64,000 bases of DNA from Hyphodiscus hymeniophilus (Eukaryota > Ascomycota > Leotiomycetes > Helotiales > Hyphodiscaceae), in assembly GCA_016508695.1 (NCBI GenBank), contig VNKQ01000012.1:1054001-1118000 (forward strand), read 5' to 3'. The position numbers and the translations under genes are program-made. Within the stretch, counting starts at the first letter, position 1. The number at the start of each line of letters is the position of its first letter. The notes under the pieces were generated by a model, which was not told the origin of the DNA, made no database searches, and worked only from the letters and a program-made list of their open reading frames with translations. Positions 34,734-46,503 of the stretch are shown one piece after another.

Positions 34734-37197
34734 TCATACAGAGTCATCACCAGCAACACTTTGATATGCCGCTCCCTCACCCGCTCTCGTCCGCCTGTGT
34801 GGTTGTGGAGTCTCATACATCATTGTATAATTGACCACCTGCCCGCCTAAAGCAGCTTCTCCATTCTCTCTCTTTCCAAACAAGGGTGCAGGATCACACC
34901 AGAAATCCTTGCAGTTTTGCATGCAGCCGACCGAGAATGGATTTCGTTGTCTTCGGGGTCGGTTCTTTCCCCCTTCGTAACCGTTCAGTGCTGTCTCAAC
35001 GAATGTGTCGACGCCCAGTATCTTTTTCCATTGCCCAAAACAGCCTTCTTTGTGGTGATGGCCATGACCGCCTGGTCCATGGGTAGGAGGAAGTGCGGGG
35101 TCCGGCCCAAGGCCTGCGTTTCCAAGTTGAGCCCCAGCCCGAGATGTGGTACCAGTGGTGAGAGCTGAGGTGATGGCTTCTGAGGCTTTGATTCCATGGC
35201 CGTGATGGGCACCGCGCATGTTCTCCCAAGTTGTCATTGCTCTAGATATTTGGACGAGCTGTACAAATAGTAACATAGTCACCCATGTCAGCTGAAGGGT
35301 CCCCCACAGCACCAGGACGAGAGTATAGGGATCTGAATTGACTACACGGCAAAGCTCCTCAGCCAGCAGATTGCACTCTTTGCTCCCCTGGTCACCGATA
35401 CCTGTGTAGTCTTGAACAAAATCAGCTGATATCGCGAAGTTACTTTGCTCCCTACTCACATCCGATCGTCAATCGTACGAGTGCGAAGATACCAAGTTCC
35501 AAGCAGACGAGATATAGGAAGAAGTGGCGATGGTTGTTGACTCCAACGCAATTGTACACCCAAGGGCAATGGCTAAGTCCAATTAGCAGATTCAATCATG
35601 TTATTTCCACTTGGCTTACTGGTCATGTTTCGCTACGCAGCGGTTACACCTCTTGCAGTGCTTGCTTCTTAACGGCATACGGACCATGCAGGGCACGCAG
35701 AAGTTCTGTTCGTCAAATTTCCACAAGCCCAAAAGCTCATCGATGACCTCCTTCTGCTCTGTGAGCCCGCCAAGCTTAGGAACAAAGCCTGGTTCATAGA
35801 ACATAGTGCAGAAATAGAAGTATCCACATAAGCTGTAGAAAATGGCGAATACAAGGTTGAAGAACATGTAGGAAGAGTAAGTCGCTACGTCTGGTCAGTG
35901 AAATGCTCCAGGAGTAAATCGAGAAGTAGGTACCTGGTAGAATGGTAGTTAACCATCTGACTCCCACCCAAAACAATGTTCCTGCAAAAATTCCAGCTAA
36001 CCAGGGCTAGAACATCAATCAGCCCAGGTAATTCATGATGGACAGTGTAGGATCTACCGTCTTGTGCATGTGTCTCATATCAGAAGGAGCATAATCTTGG
36101 ACCCTTTGAGCAATCCATTGAAGGCCATAACCAGCAAACAGCGCCAATGGTATCCCTGCATACACTACCATATGACTTGCAATCATAATCATAACCCAGA
36201 TAATAAGAAAAGGCCAGAAAAAGAAAAACTTCTTCATGAAACTCCGCTTATCCTTCAAAAGATATGAAGACATTGGGAACTCAAGGGTGACTGCCTTGCC
36301 GTCCTCATCATATCCGGAGTCTTCTAAGGCTCGGTGCCATATTCTCTCTGTTTTCATCTCTTCTGCAGTGATTGCTGGTGTTTTCCCAGTAGATGTCTCG
36401 GCGAATCGATCCGCTCCATATTCAATCAATTTTTGAATACAGCCTTGGCTGCCCTTTACGAGAGCCCAGTGTAATGCTGTAAAACCACTCTCATCAACAG
36501 CATGGACATCCGCTCCCCATCTCAAGAATAGATCTACACACGTTGGGAAGCCCTTGTATGCAGCCCACATCAAAGACGTATGTCCATGACTATCGGGAAT
36601 ATCGATTGGAATATTTTGATGGAGAAGGAGGACAAGAAGGAGGATATTGCCCTCGAAGGTCGCAAGATGGAGGATGTTGTAGCCTTGGATGTCTGTTATG
36701 AGAGGATCGCCCCCGTTTTCCAGCAATAAATGCACAGTGTAATAATGACACCTCTGTGCAGCCCACATAGCAGGTGTAGCAACCGATTCGCCTCCCTTCT
36801 TGTTCACATCGGCCCCGGCTCTGATAAGAAATTGGCACATGGCATATTGATTGTTGATCGCAGCCCACTATGCGACAATCAGTAACGTCTTCCGACATGT
36901 TCATTCGGAACGACTTACATGTAACGGAGTGATCCCCTCTCCATCACAAAATGTCGCATTGAATTTCCCGCTCTCAAACAGCTTCTCTATCGCTTGAATA
37001 TCACCGAGTCGGGCAAGTTGCATTATATCCTCTTCAGGGGATATCGCCGGCCCAGTCGGTAATATGTCTGCGAGCTCGACACGATCATCATCGCTGAGTT
37101 TTGCCGCCACCGCTGTTGCTTTGCCGTTGGGCATGTTTGGTGCATTATGTGTGTTGCTCTCAGCCCCAATTGAGGACTTCCGGTCTGGATGAGACAT
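34734..37197 (-). CDS. AKR1: Akr1-type ankyrin-repeat DHHC palmitoyltransferase
   Basis: 735 residues from exons 37197-36919, 36867-36058, 36006-35934, 35884-35620, 35572-35460 and 35401-34734. An N-terminal tail is followed by about six ankyrin repeats (roughly 55-270: GITPLHWAAINNQYAMC, ATPAMWAAQRCHY, YNILHLATFEGN, HTSLMWAAYKG, FTALHWALVKG). Then come membrane segments (FFFFWPFLIIWVMIMIASHM) and the DHHC zinc domain (FCVPCMVRMPLRSKHCKRC). The catalytic Asp-His-His-Cys is at 475-478, formed across an intron. Further membrane spans and a Gly/His-rich cytosolic tail end the protein. Akr1 S-palmitoylates proteins such as casein kinase Yck2 at the Golgi in yeast. The intron at 35459-35402 was placed by phase, since a 34-base alternative would be too short. 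Confidence 0.94.
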
Positions 37198-37529
37198 GGT
37201 CGAGCTTAGGGCCCTCGCCGACGGTTTTGGCCGAGTGGTCGTGTTATGTAGTTACTGATCGCTTAATAACGTTGCGCAGATGAAGCCATGTCCGAGACTT
37301 AATGTGTAACCTGTATCGTATAGAGTTGTTGATGAAGGGGAAAGCAAATTGGTGTGATTAGGTGTACCGGCGAGGCTGAGCTGTGGGTCTCATGAAGAGT
37401 GGCAGGGGTTCAAAAAGCTGGGTGATCTGGATATCCGAAGCCTTGCATCGACTGTCCTTCAGCCTTTACAACCACAGCGACACACCACGTAACATCTCAA
37501 TCTTCCCAACCTTCGTTGTCAAAGAAAAG
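37198..37529. promoter_or_regulatory. Shared 5' region of AKR1 and SRP receptor beta
   Basis: 332 bases between divergent start codons. No recognised motif was found. Confidence 0.4.
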
Positions 37530-38453
37530 ATGGCTAGTACCAGTGACTGGGCACAGGCCCTTCTGAGTCCCTCTCCTTTGGGTCTGGTCATTGCGATTCT
37601 GCTGGCCATCTCGATTCCCCTCTTCCTCCATTCGGTCGTATTTCGAGCGTCCGGCCTCACTACTCTACCTTCGATCCTTTTGATCGGCCCCAGCGACTCA
37701 GGAAAGACCTCTCTTCTCACACTCGTAAGTAACTTTATTGCGATATATTTAAACAATGACTGACCCGCCTTACAGTTTGAACGAGGAACAAACGCATCAA
37801 CTCATACCTCCCAAGCTCCGATATCCGTGGAATGTTCCCTCCCTGTCTCAAACACAGCTGGGTCGGACAAATACCGATCAGCTCACGATCCTACGAACCA
37901 AGCCCACAAGAAATTTCTCTTGATTGATACACCGGGCCACGGCAAACTCAGACATCATGCGTTGGACAACCTCACAAACCCGCAAAATTTGAAAGGACTG
38001 ATCTTTATCGTCGATGCTGCAACATTATCAGCAGGAGATGAAGGCTTGAGGCAGACAGCAGACTATCTCCATGATACCTTGCTGATCTTGCAGAAGCGGA
38101 TGGCAGGGAACAAGGCGCTAAAGGCACTTAAGGACTTGCCAGTCTTGATTGCTGCCAATAAGATGGATCTTTTCACGGCGTTACCTGCTGCATTGGTGAA
38201 GAGTACATTGGAGAGCGAGATTACTAAGGTTAGGGTCTCGAGATCAAAGGGTCTGCTGGATTCGGGTATTGGGATGGATGAAGGAGCAGACGATGAAAAG
38301 GATGATTGGCTTGGAGAGGTTGGATCTCAAGATTTCAAGTTTTATCAAATGGAGGAATTCGATGTTACAGTTGAGGTTATTGGCGGCAATGTAACTGGTG
38401 GTGAAGGTCCAACGGTGGAGAAATGGTGGTCTTGGATTTCGGAAAGGCTGTAG
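37530..38453 (+). CDS. SRP102: Signal recognition particle receptor subunit beta
   Basis: 290-residue membrane-anchored small GTPase from exons 37530-37724 and 37776-38453. A single N-terminal membrane segment (LGLVIAILLAISIPLFLHSV, about 17-36) precedes the G domain. The P-loop GPSDSGKTS is at 53-61, the switch-II motif DTPGHGK starts at Asp116 and the base-recognition NKMD is at 193-196. A charged loop (DEGADDEKDDW) precedes the final strand and helix ending WWSWISERL. SR-beta anchors the alpha subunit on the ER membrane, where it receives SRP-ribosome complexes. The G3 motif DTPGHGK and the N-terminal anchor fit the family. Confidence 0.94.
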
Positions 38454-38562
38454 AAATGCTCATGCTAATACTCTTTCATGCTATCCCAGTCCCGTCAGAT
38501 CTACTTTCTCTGTTCCTAGAGCTGTATAACGCCACGATGGGTATCCATGTTTTGTCGCTCAT

Positions 38563-39770
38563 CTACCCTGAATTATTCTCTTCAATCCCGACTGAATTTT
38601 GGTCCCACCCTCTACCAAGGGCTTTCGTAGCTTGTCCATCACACCAATACCACAGGTTCTTTGCCAGGTCTTTGTCCTCCGCGGTCTTGGAAGTCTTATC
38701 CTCAGTCGCTATAGGAATAAAGTACTTTCCTCTCTGCCCCTTGCTCTCTACCTCCGTACTCGCGGCTAAGTATATGGCGGTAGCAGAAGCATCCTCAGAT
38801 GACTGTCCAACCATTTGCACGATGCTCTTAAAGACACCTCCGGGGATGGAACCCAACAAATCTTTCCAAGTATCCACGGCTTCCGTTGGAACACTAGCCT
38901 ATATCAGCACAAAAATCTCAGCCATTAGGTGGACAGCTGTGGCACTTACTTGCCGGGGAAGAAGCTATTCGCAAATACACCATCAGAGCCTCTCTTGTCC
39001 AGTCTCTTCGCAAGCTCACTCGTGAATAAGATATTGCCCAATTTACTAATATACTCTGTCAATAACCTAAATCTTACCCCTACAGCAGATGCATACCTTC
39101 TTCCATACCGCCACAATGCATCGAGAGCCTGCGGGTGCTTCTCACTCTTCTCCTCTAATAAACTCTCAAATTTCAACTCCTGACACAACATATGCAACGA
39201 TGAAGATGCCATGACAATCCTCGCGTTTCCATACTCCGTTGCCGTGGACTCTAATTTGGGAAGAAGAATATTGGTTAGAATAAAAGGCCCAACTACATTG
39301 GTCGACCAGATAGGTTCAATACCCTGCGGTGAAAGGGTATTGTTTCGGACTGGTGGAAGTCCTGTCTCTTGTGATCTTATCAGCATCCTCTTCCCAAAGT
39401 TCTCCCATCTCTCTCAGGTATGATGATAAAGAGACGGACCAGCATTATTAATAAGAATATCCAGTCTGTCCAATCGTCCCATCAACTCGTCTCCGACTTT
39501 CTTCACGATTCTCATATCGTTCAAGTCACATGGCACGAACTCCACTCTTTGCTCGACATCGATCCCTTTTGAGCTCCAGTAGATTGACGCCTTATCGAAC
39601 TTTTCCACTTTCCGGGCCAAGACGTAAACTTTTGAGATGTCGTGTAAAAGGAGCTGAGCGACGATTTCTCTCCCAATACCATCGCTACCTCCAGTCACTA
39701 CTGCGACTTTTGAGGCGAGGGAAGGCGTGTCTTTGAGAGAGAAGTTGCGGTATGTTCGGAGGCCGCTCAT
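38563..39770 (-). CDS. Short-chain dehydrogenase/reductase (retinol-dehydrogenase-like)
   Basis: 340 residues from exons 39770-39440, 39361-39097, 39045-38950 and 38893-38563. The cofactor loop TGGSDGIG is at 26-33, with NNAG at the end of strand 4. Splicing a 51-base intron (39096-39046) creates the catalytic YGRSK (Tyr-x3-Lys) followed by LGNILFTSELAKRL. Without splicing the frame stays open but lacks a proper Tyr-x3-Lys. The end of exon 3 joins as FFPGNVPTEAVDTW. This NAD(P)-dependent oxidoreductase belongs to the WW-oxidoreductase/retinol-dehydrogenase-like fungal group. The substrate is unknown. An upstream in-frame start at 39806 is possible, but MSGLRTYRNFSLKD is the usual beginning. 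It converges with the SRP102 gene 110 bases away. Confidence 0.88.
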
Positions 39771-40299
39771 GTCTGTGACTTCGTAAGTGTTTGAAAGAAG
39801 GATCATATAACTGACTGGTTTTTACCTGAACTTGATTATGCGGGTGATTGTACAAATGGACGGTCTGTGAATCTTGTAGCTCTGCTAATATTCATCCCTT
39901 CCACAGGGCAAGCTAACGTCACTGACGTCGTCTTGCGCCGGCTCCAGCCGCCACTAAATGTCATGCAGCGCAAGTTAGATCGAGCTTGGGCGAGTTCTCT
40001 CTGTTCTTGTGATAGGCTGCTGAATATGATGAAATTCGACACTGGCTCTCTGCTGTATCTTGGTAGAGCTGTCCACGGTTGTTGAAAAGACTAGATATTG
40101 GTGCATATATATCAACGGGTCCATAACTGCCACCAGTCATGCAAGTTTAAGCTTACTTTACAATCATGTGTCTGCACACTGTTTCTTTATGGTCTAGCCC
40201 CGTCCTATTATATCGTGTTGAATCTATGACCACTCTGACCATGAACAATCATCTACCCCGAGCCCCAACGCCTCGCAATAGATCCAACCAACCAAAACA
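39771..40299. other. Intergenic between dehydrogenase start and CBS gene end
   Basis: Contains the dehydrogenase promoter and the 3' flank of the CBS gene, both on the minus strand. No other feature was recognised. Confidence 0.4.
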
Positions 40300-41960
40300 T
40301 CAAATTTGAGTATGCTTCACCATCCAAGAGAGCAAATCGACTTTCGTAACAACCGCAACCGGTTTCGGTAGCCCTCCATTTTCCACTCCTCCCTTCTCCG
40401 TTACAATCGCAGCGCTATTCCATTCAAAGAACTTACTCAAAGCAGATAATGGCGTGTCAAGTGTGATCTCGACAAACTTCCTCTTGGGAGCCTTTTGCTC
40501 TTTTCCATGGCCGTGCTCTTCGATTCCATTGGTTTTCGGGACACTATGTAGGGAGCTTATATCTTTGGGATCGGTAACAACTTCTGGGATAGAGGAGAAG
40601 TCGAACATTACGTCTGAGACCGGACTCTTGCCTGTGGCACGTCCTCGGCTGATCCATGATAGCAGGTTACCAAGTGTGACAAGCCCAACCAACTTCCCTC
40701 CCGTTGGTGCCAGGACTGGAAGTTGGTCAAAGCCTTTCTCTCGCATCGTTTCGACGGCTTCCGAGCACGGCGAGTCCGCAAGAACAGTCGTCACAGGCTT
40801 GAGTCTCAGGGATCTGAGATTTGCGCCCGAGTATGGATCTCTCTTCGAGGTAGGTGACGTGAGAATCGGTGAAGATGGCGTAGTCGTTGGAGGAGTGGGT
40901 GGTAAAAGGTCGTTTGCTGCTAGCCAATCATCATCTGCGAACTTGCTCAAGTAGCTTCTGATGCTATCTGGCAAGATGACCACTACCATATCTCCCTTAC
41001 CAAGACCCAAATCCTTGACTCCTTTGACCATTGCCGCGATGGCACTTCCACTGCTTCCACCCACCAAAAGCCCCTCCTCAGCAATAAGTCTTCTAGCATA
41101 GGCAAATGACTCCCTATCATCAGTCTTATACCATACATCTACCGACATTTGATCCAGGACATCTGGAATGAAATCATAGCCGATTCCTTCAACCTTGTAC
41201 GCTTCATTGGCATGTTCCTGGTTCAACGACTCAGGTAGTGCAAGAATCGAGCCGAAAGGATCCGCGGCAATTACTTTGATGTCTGAATTATGCTTCTTCA
41301 GTCCCCTCGACAGCCCAGTAATCGTTCCTCCTGTACCAGCACCTGCAACAATAGCTGTAATTTTCCCATCACTCTGGGTCCATATTTCCTCTGCAGTTCC
41401 ATGCTCGTGTGCGAGAGGGTTATTGGGATTGGCATATTGATCGAGGATATGGGAATTGGGGATTTCCTTCTGCAGACGCTGTGCGACTCCAATATGTGAT
41501 TCGGGTGAGTCGAAAGCGGCTTGAGTGGGCGTTCGGATGATTGTTGCACCAAGGGCTCTGAGGACGGCGACCTTTTCCGGTGACATCTTCTCCGGAAGTG
41601 TGATGATCGTCTTATAGCCTTTGACTGCGCCAACAAGGGCAAGTCCAATACCTCTGCACAATGTCAGCTCATTTCGAGCTCTCGAAGATGTTGTACGTAC
41701 GTATTTCCACTGGTGGGCTCAATAAGAGTATCTCCCGGCTTTATTCTACCAGACTTTTCGGCCTCCTCGATCATACGCAAGGCAATGCGGTCCTTCACAC
41801 TCCCACCAGCGTTGAATGACTCGACCTTTGCGTACACATCGCATTCGATTCCCAGGCTTTGGGGGATCTTGTTGAGTCGAACGAGCGGCGTGTTGCCAAT
41901 TAACTCTGTGGCTGACCCGGCGAGTTGTGGAAACACCCTAGGAGTACTTATGGTCGACAT
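40300..41960 (-). CDS. CYS4: Cystathionine beta-synthase
   Basis: 537 residues from exons 41960-41701 and 41653-40300. This pyridoxal-phosphate enzyme condenses serine and homocysteine to cystathionine in the transsulfuration pathway. The PLP lysine is Lys56 in GGSVKDRIA. The substrate/phosphate loops SGNTGIG (84-90, formed across the intron) and GAGTGGTITG are present, as is GGSSGSAIAA. The C-terminal third holds a pair of CBS domains (DQLPVLAPTGGKLVGLVTLG and VAVVTKVDLLSWMV), with a low-complexity linker. Like other fungal forms it lacks the N-terminal heme region of the animal enzyme. A perfect TCACGTGA palindrome lies 171 bases upstream of the start, consistent with sulfur control. Confidence 0.96.
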
Positions 41961-42456
41961 ATTGATGTTCTGAGTGAGTGGGAAAAGAAGGGAAAGAAAG
42001 GTGATCTCAGACTCTTAAAGGGCGTAGAGAAAGGAAGGAATGAAGTAAGACATAGCCCATGTGGCGCGATTTTGAATAGAAACTTTCCCCGCGACTACCC
42101 GCCCGATAAGTCGTTACGTGCGATAAGCATTCACGTGAAAGTTATACATTTTGTGTGTCCTTGGTGAAAGAAGTAAAAAAGACCTACGGAAGATATATGT
42201 ATAGATTCTTCAAGATATCGTGCGACTGAGTGACAAAAACTCTTGTTATTTGATGCACAGTTTCCAGGTACGATGCACGATTGCAAATAGTAGCGAAGAG
42301 CCGATGGAGTTCTAAATTAAGCTTCTGACGCTAAGAAACGACTCTCGTCTCGTTCCTTACTCTCAAACTCCGTAAAACGTCCACCAACGTCAATCACAAT
42401 CACAGTCGCTCTCCATCAGAAACAATACACAGTCATTCGTTTTCAGTCTCACCACA
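41961..42456. promoter_or_regulatory. Divergent upstream region of CBS and the KNH-like gene
   Basis: 496 bases separate the two start codons. Besides the TCACGTGA site there are GATAAG hexamers at about 42105 and 42122. Confidence 0.4.
42131..42138. promoter_or_regulatory. TCACGTGA palindrome upstream of CBS
   Basis: Eight-base palindrome 171 bases before the CBS start codon. TCACGTG is the binding site of yeast Cbf1, which recruits Met4 to sulfur-amino-acid genes. Placement before a transsulfuration gene supports function. Direct binding is inferred. Confidence 0.55.
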
Positions 42457-43340
42457 ATGCGTCCCTCATCTGCTCTTACTTTCCTGGCAGCCATCGTGCC
42501 TTCAGCGCTCGCGTATCCCGAATTCACAATCCCAGCACCAGGAGCAACCGTACCAGGAGGAACGGCCTTCACGGTGACGTGGAAAGATTCAGGAGATGCA
42601 CCGGCCCTTGCAGATTTGTCCGCATATCAACTACTTCTCTACACCGGATCCAATACCGCACCGCAACAGCTGTACTCAGTAGATACAGGCTCTTTTACGA
42701 GTGGGAATACATTGACTGTCACGGTACCAGTTGGGACGGGAGGATCGACCAAAAATGCATAGTAAAGGGCTTTTCAACCCGAAGACAGGATGTGAAGCTG
42801 ACGTAATAAGCTTCCTAGGAATAATCTCGACTGCGACGGCAGGTGGTACAGTGACAAGTTATTCCGGCCGTTTCACGCTCACTGGAATGACCGGTGTTTT
42901 CTCCGCCGCCGTGACGACCGCCCTTACAACCGTTGTAGGAAACACAGGACCGGCTGCCGTAAACAACGTAGCAGCAGCTCCAGCAGCTGGCTCAGGGACA
43001 CTGGATGCAGGCATCTATGGAACACCTTACAATGAGCAAACAGGCTTGACGAAATATGCCCCCATGCAGCCTATTCCTCCAACTGCTATTACGGCAACGA
43101 ACACGAGTCCGCTCTGGCCGACGAGCAGCGTCAGCTTGGCTTCTACATTCTTGCCAATTCCAACTATCGCCACTACGATCACGCAGTCTGGAACCTTTAG
43201 TGTGAGCAGTCATGCTAACACAGTATGTATCCCCGTTGGTTTACACATGGAGCGGGAATGTGGACTGACCTGAACAGGCTTCGGCGGCGGCTCAACCCAG
43301 TAATGATATGCAACGTTTCCTGAACCGCTGGAAGGATTAA
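42457..43340 (+). CDS. Secreted KNH/Kre9-like N-terminal-domain protein
   Basis: 259 residues from exons 42457-42761, 42811-43222 and 43278-43340. A clear signal peptide (MRPSSALTFLAAIVPSALA, cleavage about residue 19/20) is followed by a small beta domain. It starts YPEFTIPAPGATVPGGTAF, then TVTWKD, YQLLLYTGSN and a strand-rich stretch SYSGRFTLTGMTG. This resembles the Kre9/Knh1-like N-terminal domain of fungal cell-wall and extracellular-matrix proteins. The second half is Ala/Thr/Ser/Pro-rich and likely O-glycosylated. The short third exon ends RFLNRWKD. There is no hydrophobic tail, so it is not predicted to be GPI-anchored. The exact role in the wall is unknown. Confidence 0.78.
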
Positions 43341-46300
43341 GGTTGCTGGTGAAATGGGGTGGTTTGACGTTAGCGAAGCATACAAGATATTGTCAAGAGG
43401 TCAGATGTAATACTAGGAGTGAGACTGGAGTTGGGCGCTTGGAAGGGGATTTTGGAGCACAAGGATAGAAGAATACTGTGATAGCATACACCATCACACG
43501 TTCGAGGATGTGCTTTGGATCTTATTCCCTTTGCGTGAAACATGTTTGAGATTGGAAGAGGGTAGAGTCATCTTCCACAACCCAGGGAAGCTGGTAGGTT
43601 TCTTCTGTCTGCACATTGCAACATGCAAATTCGATGGAATGGGATACATAGATTGAATCATAGAAATACCTCTCACTTGATGTGAGAACCCAACGTCAAG
43701 CAATAGCTACCGTGACGATTCATCTCTATTATACAATCAACAAGCATCGGCTTGAAGTATTGTGAACAAAGGAGGAGCGACTGTATCATTCATCTCATTA
43801 CCAGCCCGATAAACCGAGGTATGGTGTACTGGTCGTATTGGTTGGAAGTCTGCTTCGTGTTTCCGCGTCATCTCGATCGGACTAAGGGATTCATAAGGCG
43901 TAAAGCCTTCGGAGGGTAAGTCTGAGGCGGCTTTTGTCAAGGCGCTTCTCGGCCCCAATATCACACTTGTTCAAAACAAACGGCTTCTTTTTAGACTAGA
44001 GGTCGTAATCAGGGTTGAGACGATTCTGTAGTTGCAATACACATGAAAGGCCGAGTTTATGGCCGAAGTAAATATGGATTTTCCTTTCACCAGAATACGA
44101 TGACAGGTGTTGCATTGAAGCAGGGGATTACAACAGAACGGCCTTAGAAACTGACGTAATACAGCTTTTTCTGTATCGAGGTATAGAAATGAGGGGTATG
44201 TCGTATCTGATAGAGAGGTTGTCATCGAGCGGCGGCCGAACGGAGGGGATTGTTGGGAAGAGGTAGAAAGTGTACTAATAATTACGACAACAGGAGAAGT
44301 CGGTACCGAAGCGGAGCTATAAAAGGAAGAGTGTGAGCGACATTGAGTCTTCACTTGAGAAGGACTCTGATGTATTTGTGCGTTGTACAGAAGAGAGAGG
44401 TTATTGAATGACGATTGACTTCAACAGACATACCAGCTTCGAACATGAGCATTTGTAATCAAAAGCAGAATGAACGTGCGATTACAAGAAAAACAAAGGC
44501 AGTTAGTTGTTCAACCGTCGCCCAGACGAGGTGCATATTGCGGAGTCTTACAGCAGATAGGCGGCAGCCAACACTACTGCAGCTCATCGAAGACCAGTAG
44601 GAAGATTTCCCGGTAGGCAATACGGGATTGAAAAAATTGGAAAAAGTGAAAAGGTTGAGAGTCGGACGTGACGATGATGAGAAGGCTGAACATCCATGTT
44701 GTTGAATTGCGAGAGAGGGTGTACGACTGACGAACCACAAGACGGTATTGAGAAACAAAACACCACTGACTCCAGTGGGCTGCGAGCAACAGCCAGCATA
44801 AAGCATGGTGATGTCCAGGTGTTTACAGGCCGAGTCAGAATCGACGCGGAGGAGTAACCCGTAGTGAGACAACATTAGGTGGGTTTGAAGTCCTCAAATA
44901 CCTCTTTTGTCCGTTCATCCTCAGCTGCGGCAATCCATTCTCCATCGAGAGCACGGTGTTGAGACGAGCAACACGAGCACCCCTTTGCTGACACACGCCC
45001 AGCCAATCCTGGCCCACGTTTTCGTACCAGCTGCTCGGATTGTTCCATGGGAATTGCGTCTCATCGCCTCCTATTTCAAAGTCTTTGGATCACACGACGT
45101 TTTTAGATACGGAGTCGAGGTTCCGACGGACACCTAACTGGCTTGCTGATTGATGCATCTCCAGAGTCTGGATTCAGCCCTAGGCCGCGTTGGGTGGTTT
45201 ATGGTACTTCGACGTCTCGAGGTTCTTGCTGTCGCTGTCGCAGTCGCAGTCACGGAGCTGTAGCCTCCCTCCAACCAGAACCCCGAGGGACTGAAGTACA
45301 GTAATTTCAGGGTCCTGCGGCTTGTTGACGACCCCGCATACGCCCAACCGGAAGAAACCCTTGGGGGAAGGGTGGCCGGAATTGGACGTGGGGCACTGGC
45401 ATTTGAAGGAGGAGAGTTCGTGAGACAGCATTACAGTATTGTCAGCCCGCGGATGGAACGTTGGACAGCATATGTAAGTACAGCGGGGAAGGAAGGGACT
45501 TCTTGGATACAACTACATACGGTACGAGACTCGAGTCCATGTACTTGGCAACGCACTCGGGTTGAAGGCATCGTGAGTGCGAGTGAGTGAGTGAGGCGGA
45601 GCTCCAAGCTAGAAAGTCGAGTTGAGCTTGAACGGTACTGTAACGGGACGGTTCTTTATCGCGATCCTCGGCATCGATACAGTCACGATTTCTTTCTTTG
45701 AGCGGCGAGAGGGGTAACCTGAAGCTAGCTACTATCGATGCTGCCCATTTTGCTCTCCAGATATCTACCTCTGTATGTACATATTACTGACTTGTCCAGC
45801 GATCTAGATACCAGCGCCTACATCTGCTCTGCTTTCACAGGCCAAGAAGCGGCTGCAAGCAGCAAGAGTCGAGCCTCTTCCTTATCTGCGCACCAAACGC
45901 CACGCCCACATATCTACCTTGACAAGCTGCTTCCATCTAACGCGAGTCAGCAAAGCGCATTCTTTGGTTCGCAGTCGCTCGCACACGTGCTCACATCTCG
46001 GCCCAACCTCGTTACATTCCTCCCTGTGGGCCGAGATTACTCTCAGGTATTTGGCGTATTCACCAGACGATACTTGCATTCGCGTGCAACACCCCATACA
46101 GCCTGAAGTACCTCGAGCCAGTACAATCTCCGCACCCCAATACAGAGGCCCGCGTTCTCCAAATATCCCTGTCGCATATCATTCATACCTCGCAAAAGGT
46201 ACCAGCTGAAGGGTCCCTCCCTCTCCAACGAACTTTAATCACCTCCTCCAGGCTCCACCCCACCTCGACTCCACATAAGCCCTTGCCGCTCATCTCCTCC

Positions 46301-46503
46301 AACAAAACCCTTTTGCGTGTCTTCTGATCCAAATCATCTCGACACGTCCGAGAACATGCGCCCCTGGAGACAGGAAGACCCATCAATCATCAAGCCGCCT
46401 AGGCCGAGGCTGGCCTGGACGACTTGAGTACTTGAAGACTAACAACACTTGGTCGAGAGATAAAACACCATCTACCCTTCGAAAACCCCTCTCTTTATCG
46501 ATC
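43341..46503. other. 3.2-kb gene-free region upstream of the cyclin gene
   Basis: No domain-bearing frame on either strand. Frames such as 43971-44354 and 44459-44875 overlap in all readings and look random. The last ~800 bases are C/T-rich, resembling a long fungal promoter plus 5' leader. A short GAGT-rich stretch lies near 45570-45595. A long regulatory region or leader for the cyclin is the simplest view. Confidence 0.45.

Noticed and set aside
44459..44875. Cysteine-containing minus-strand frame
   Set aside because: Several frames of the same stretch are equally open; composition looks random.
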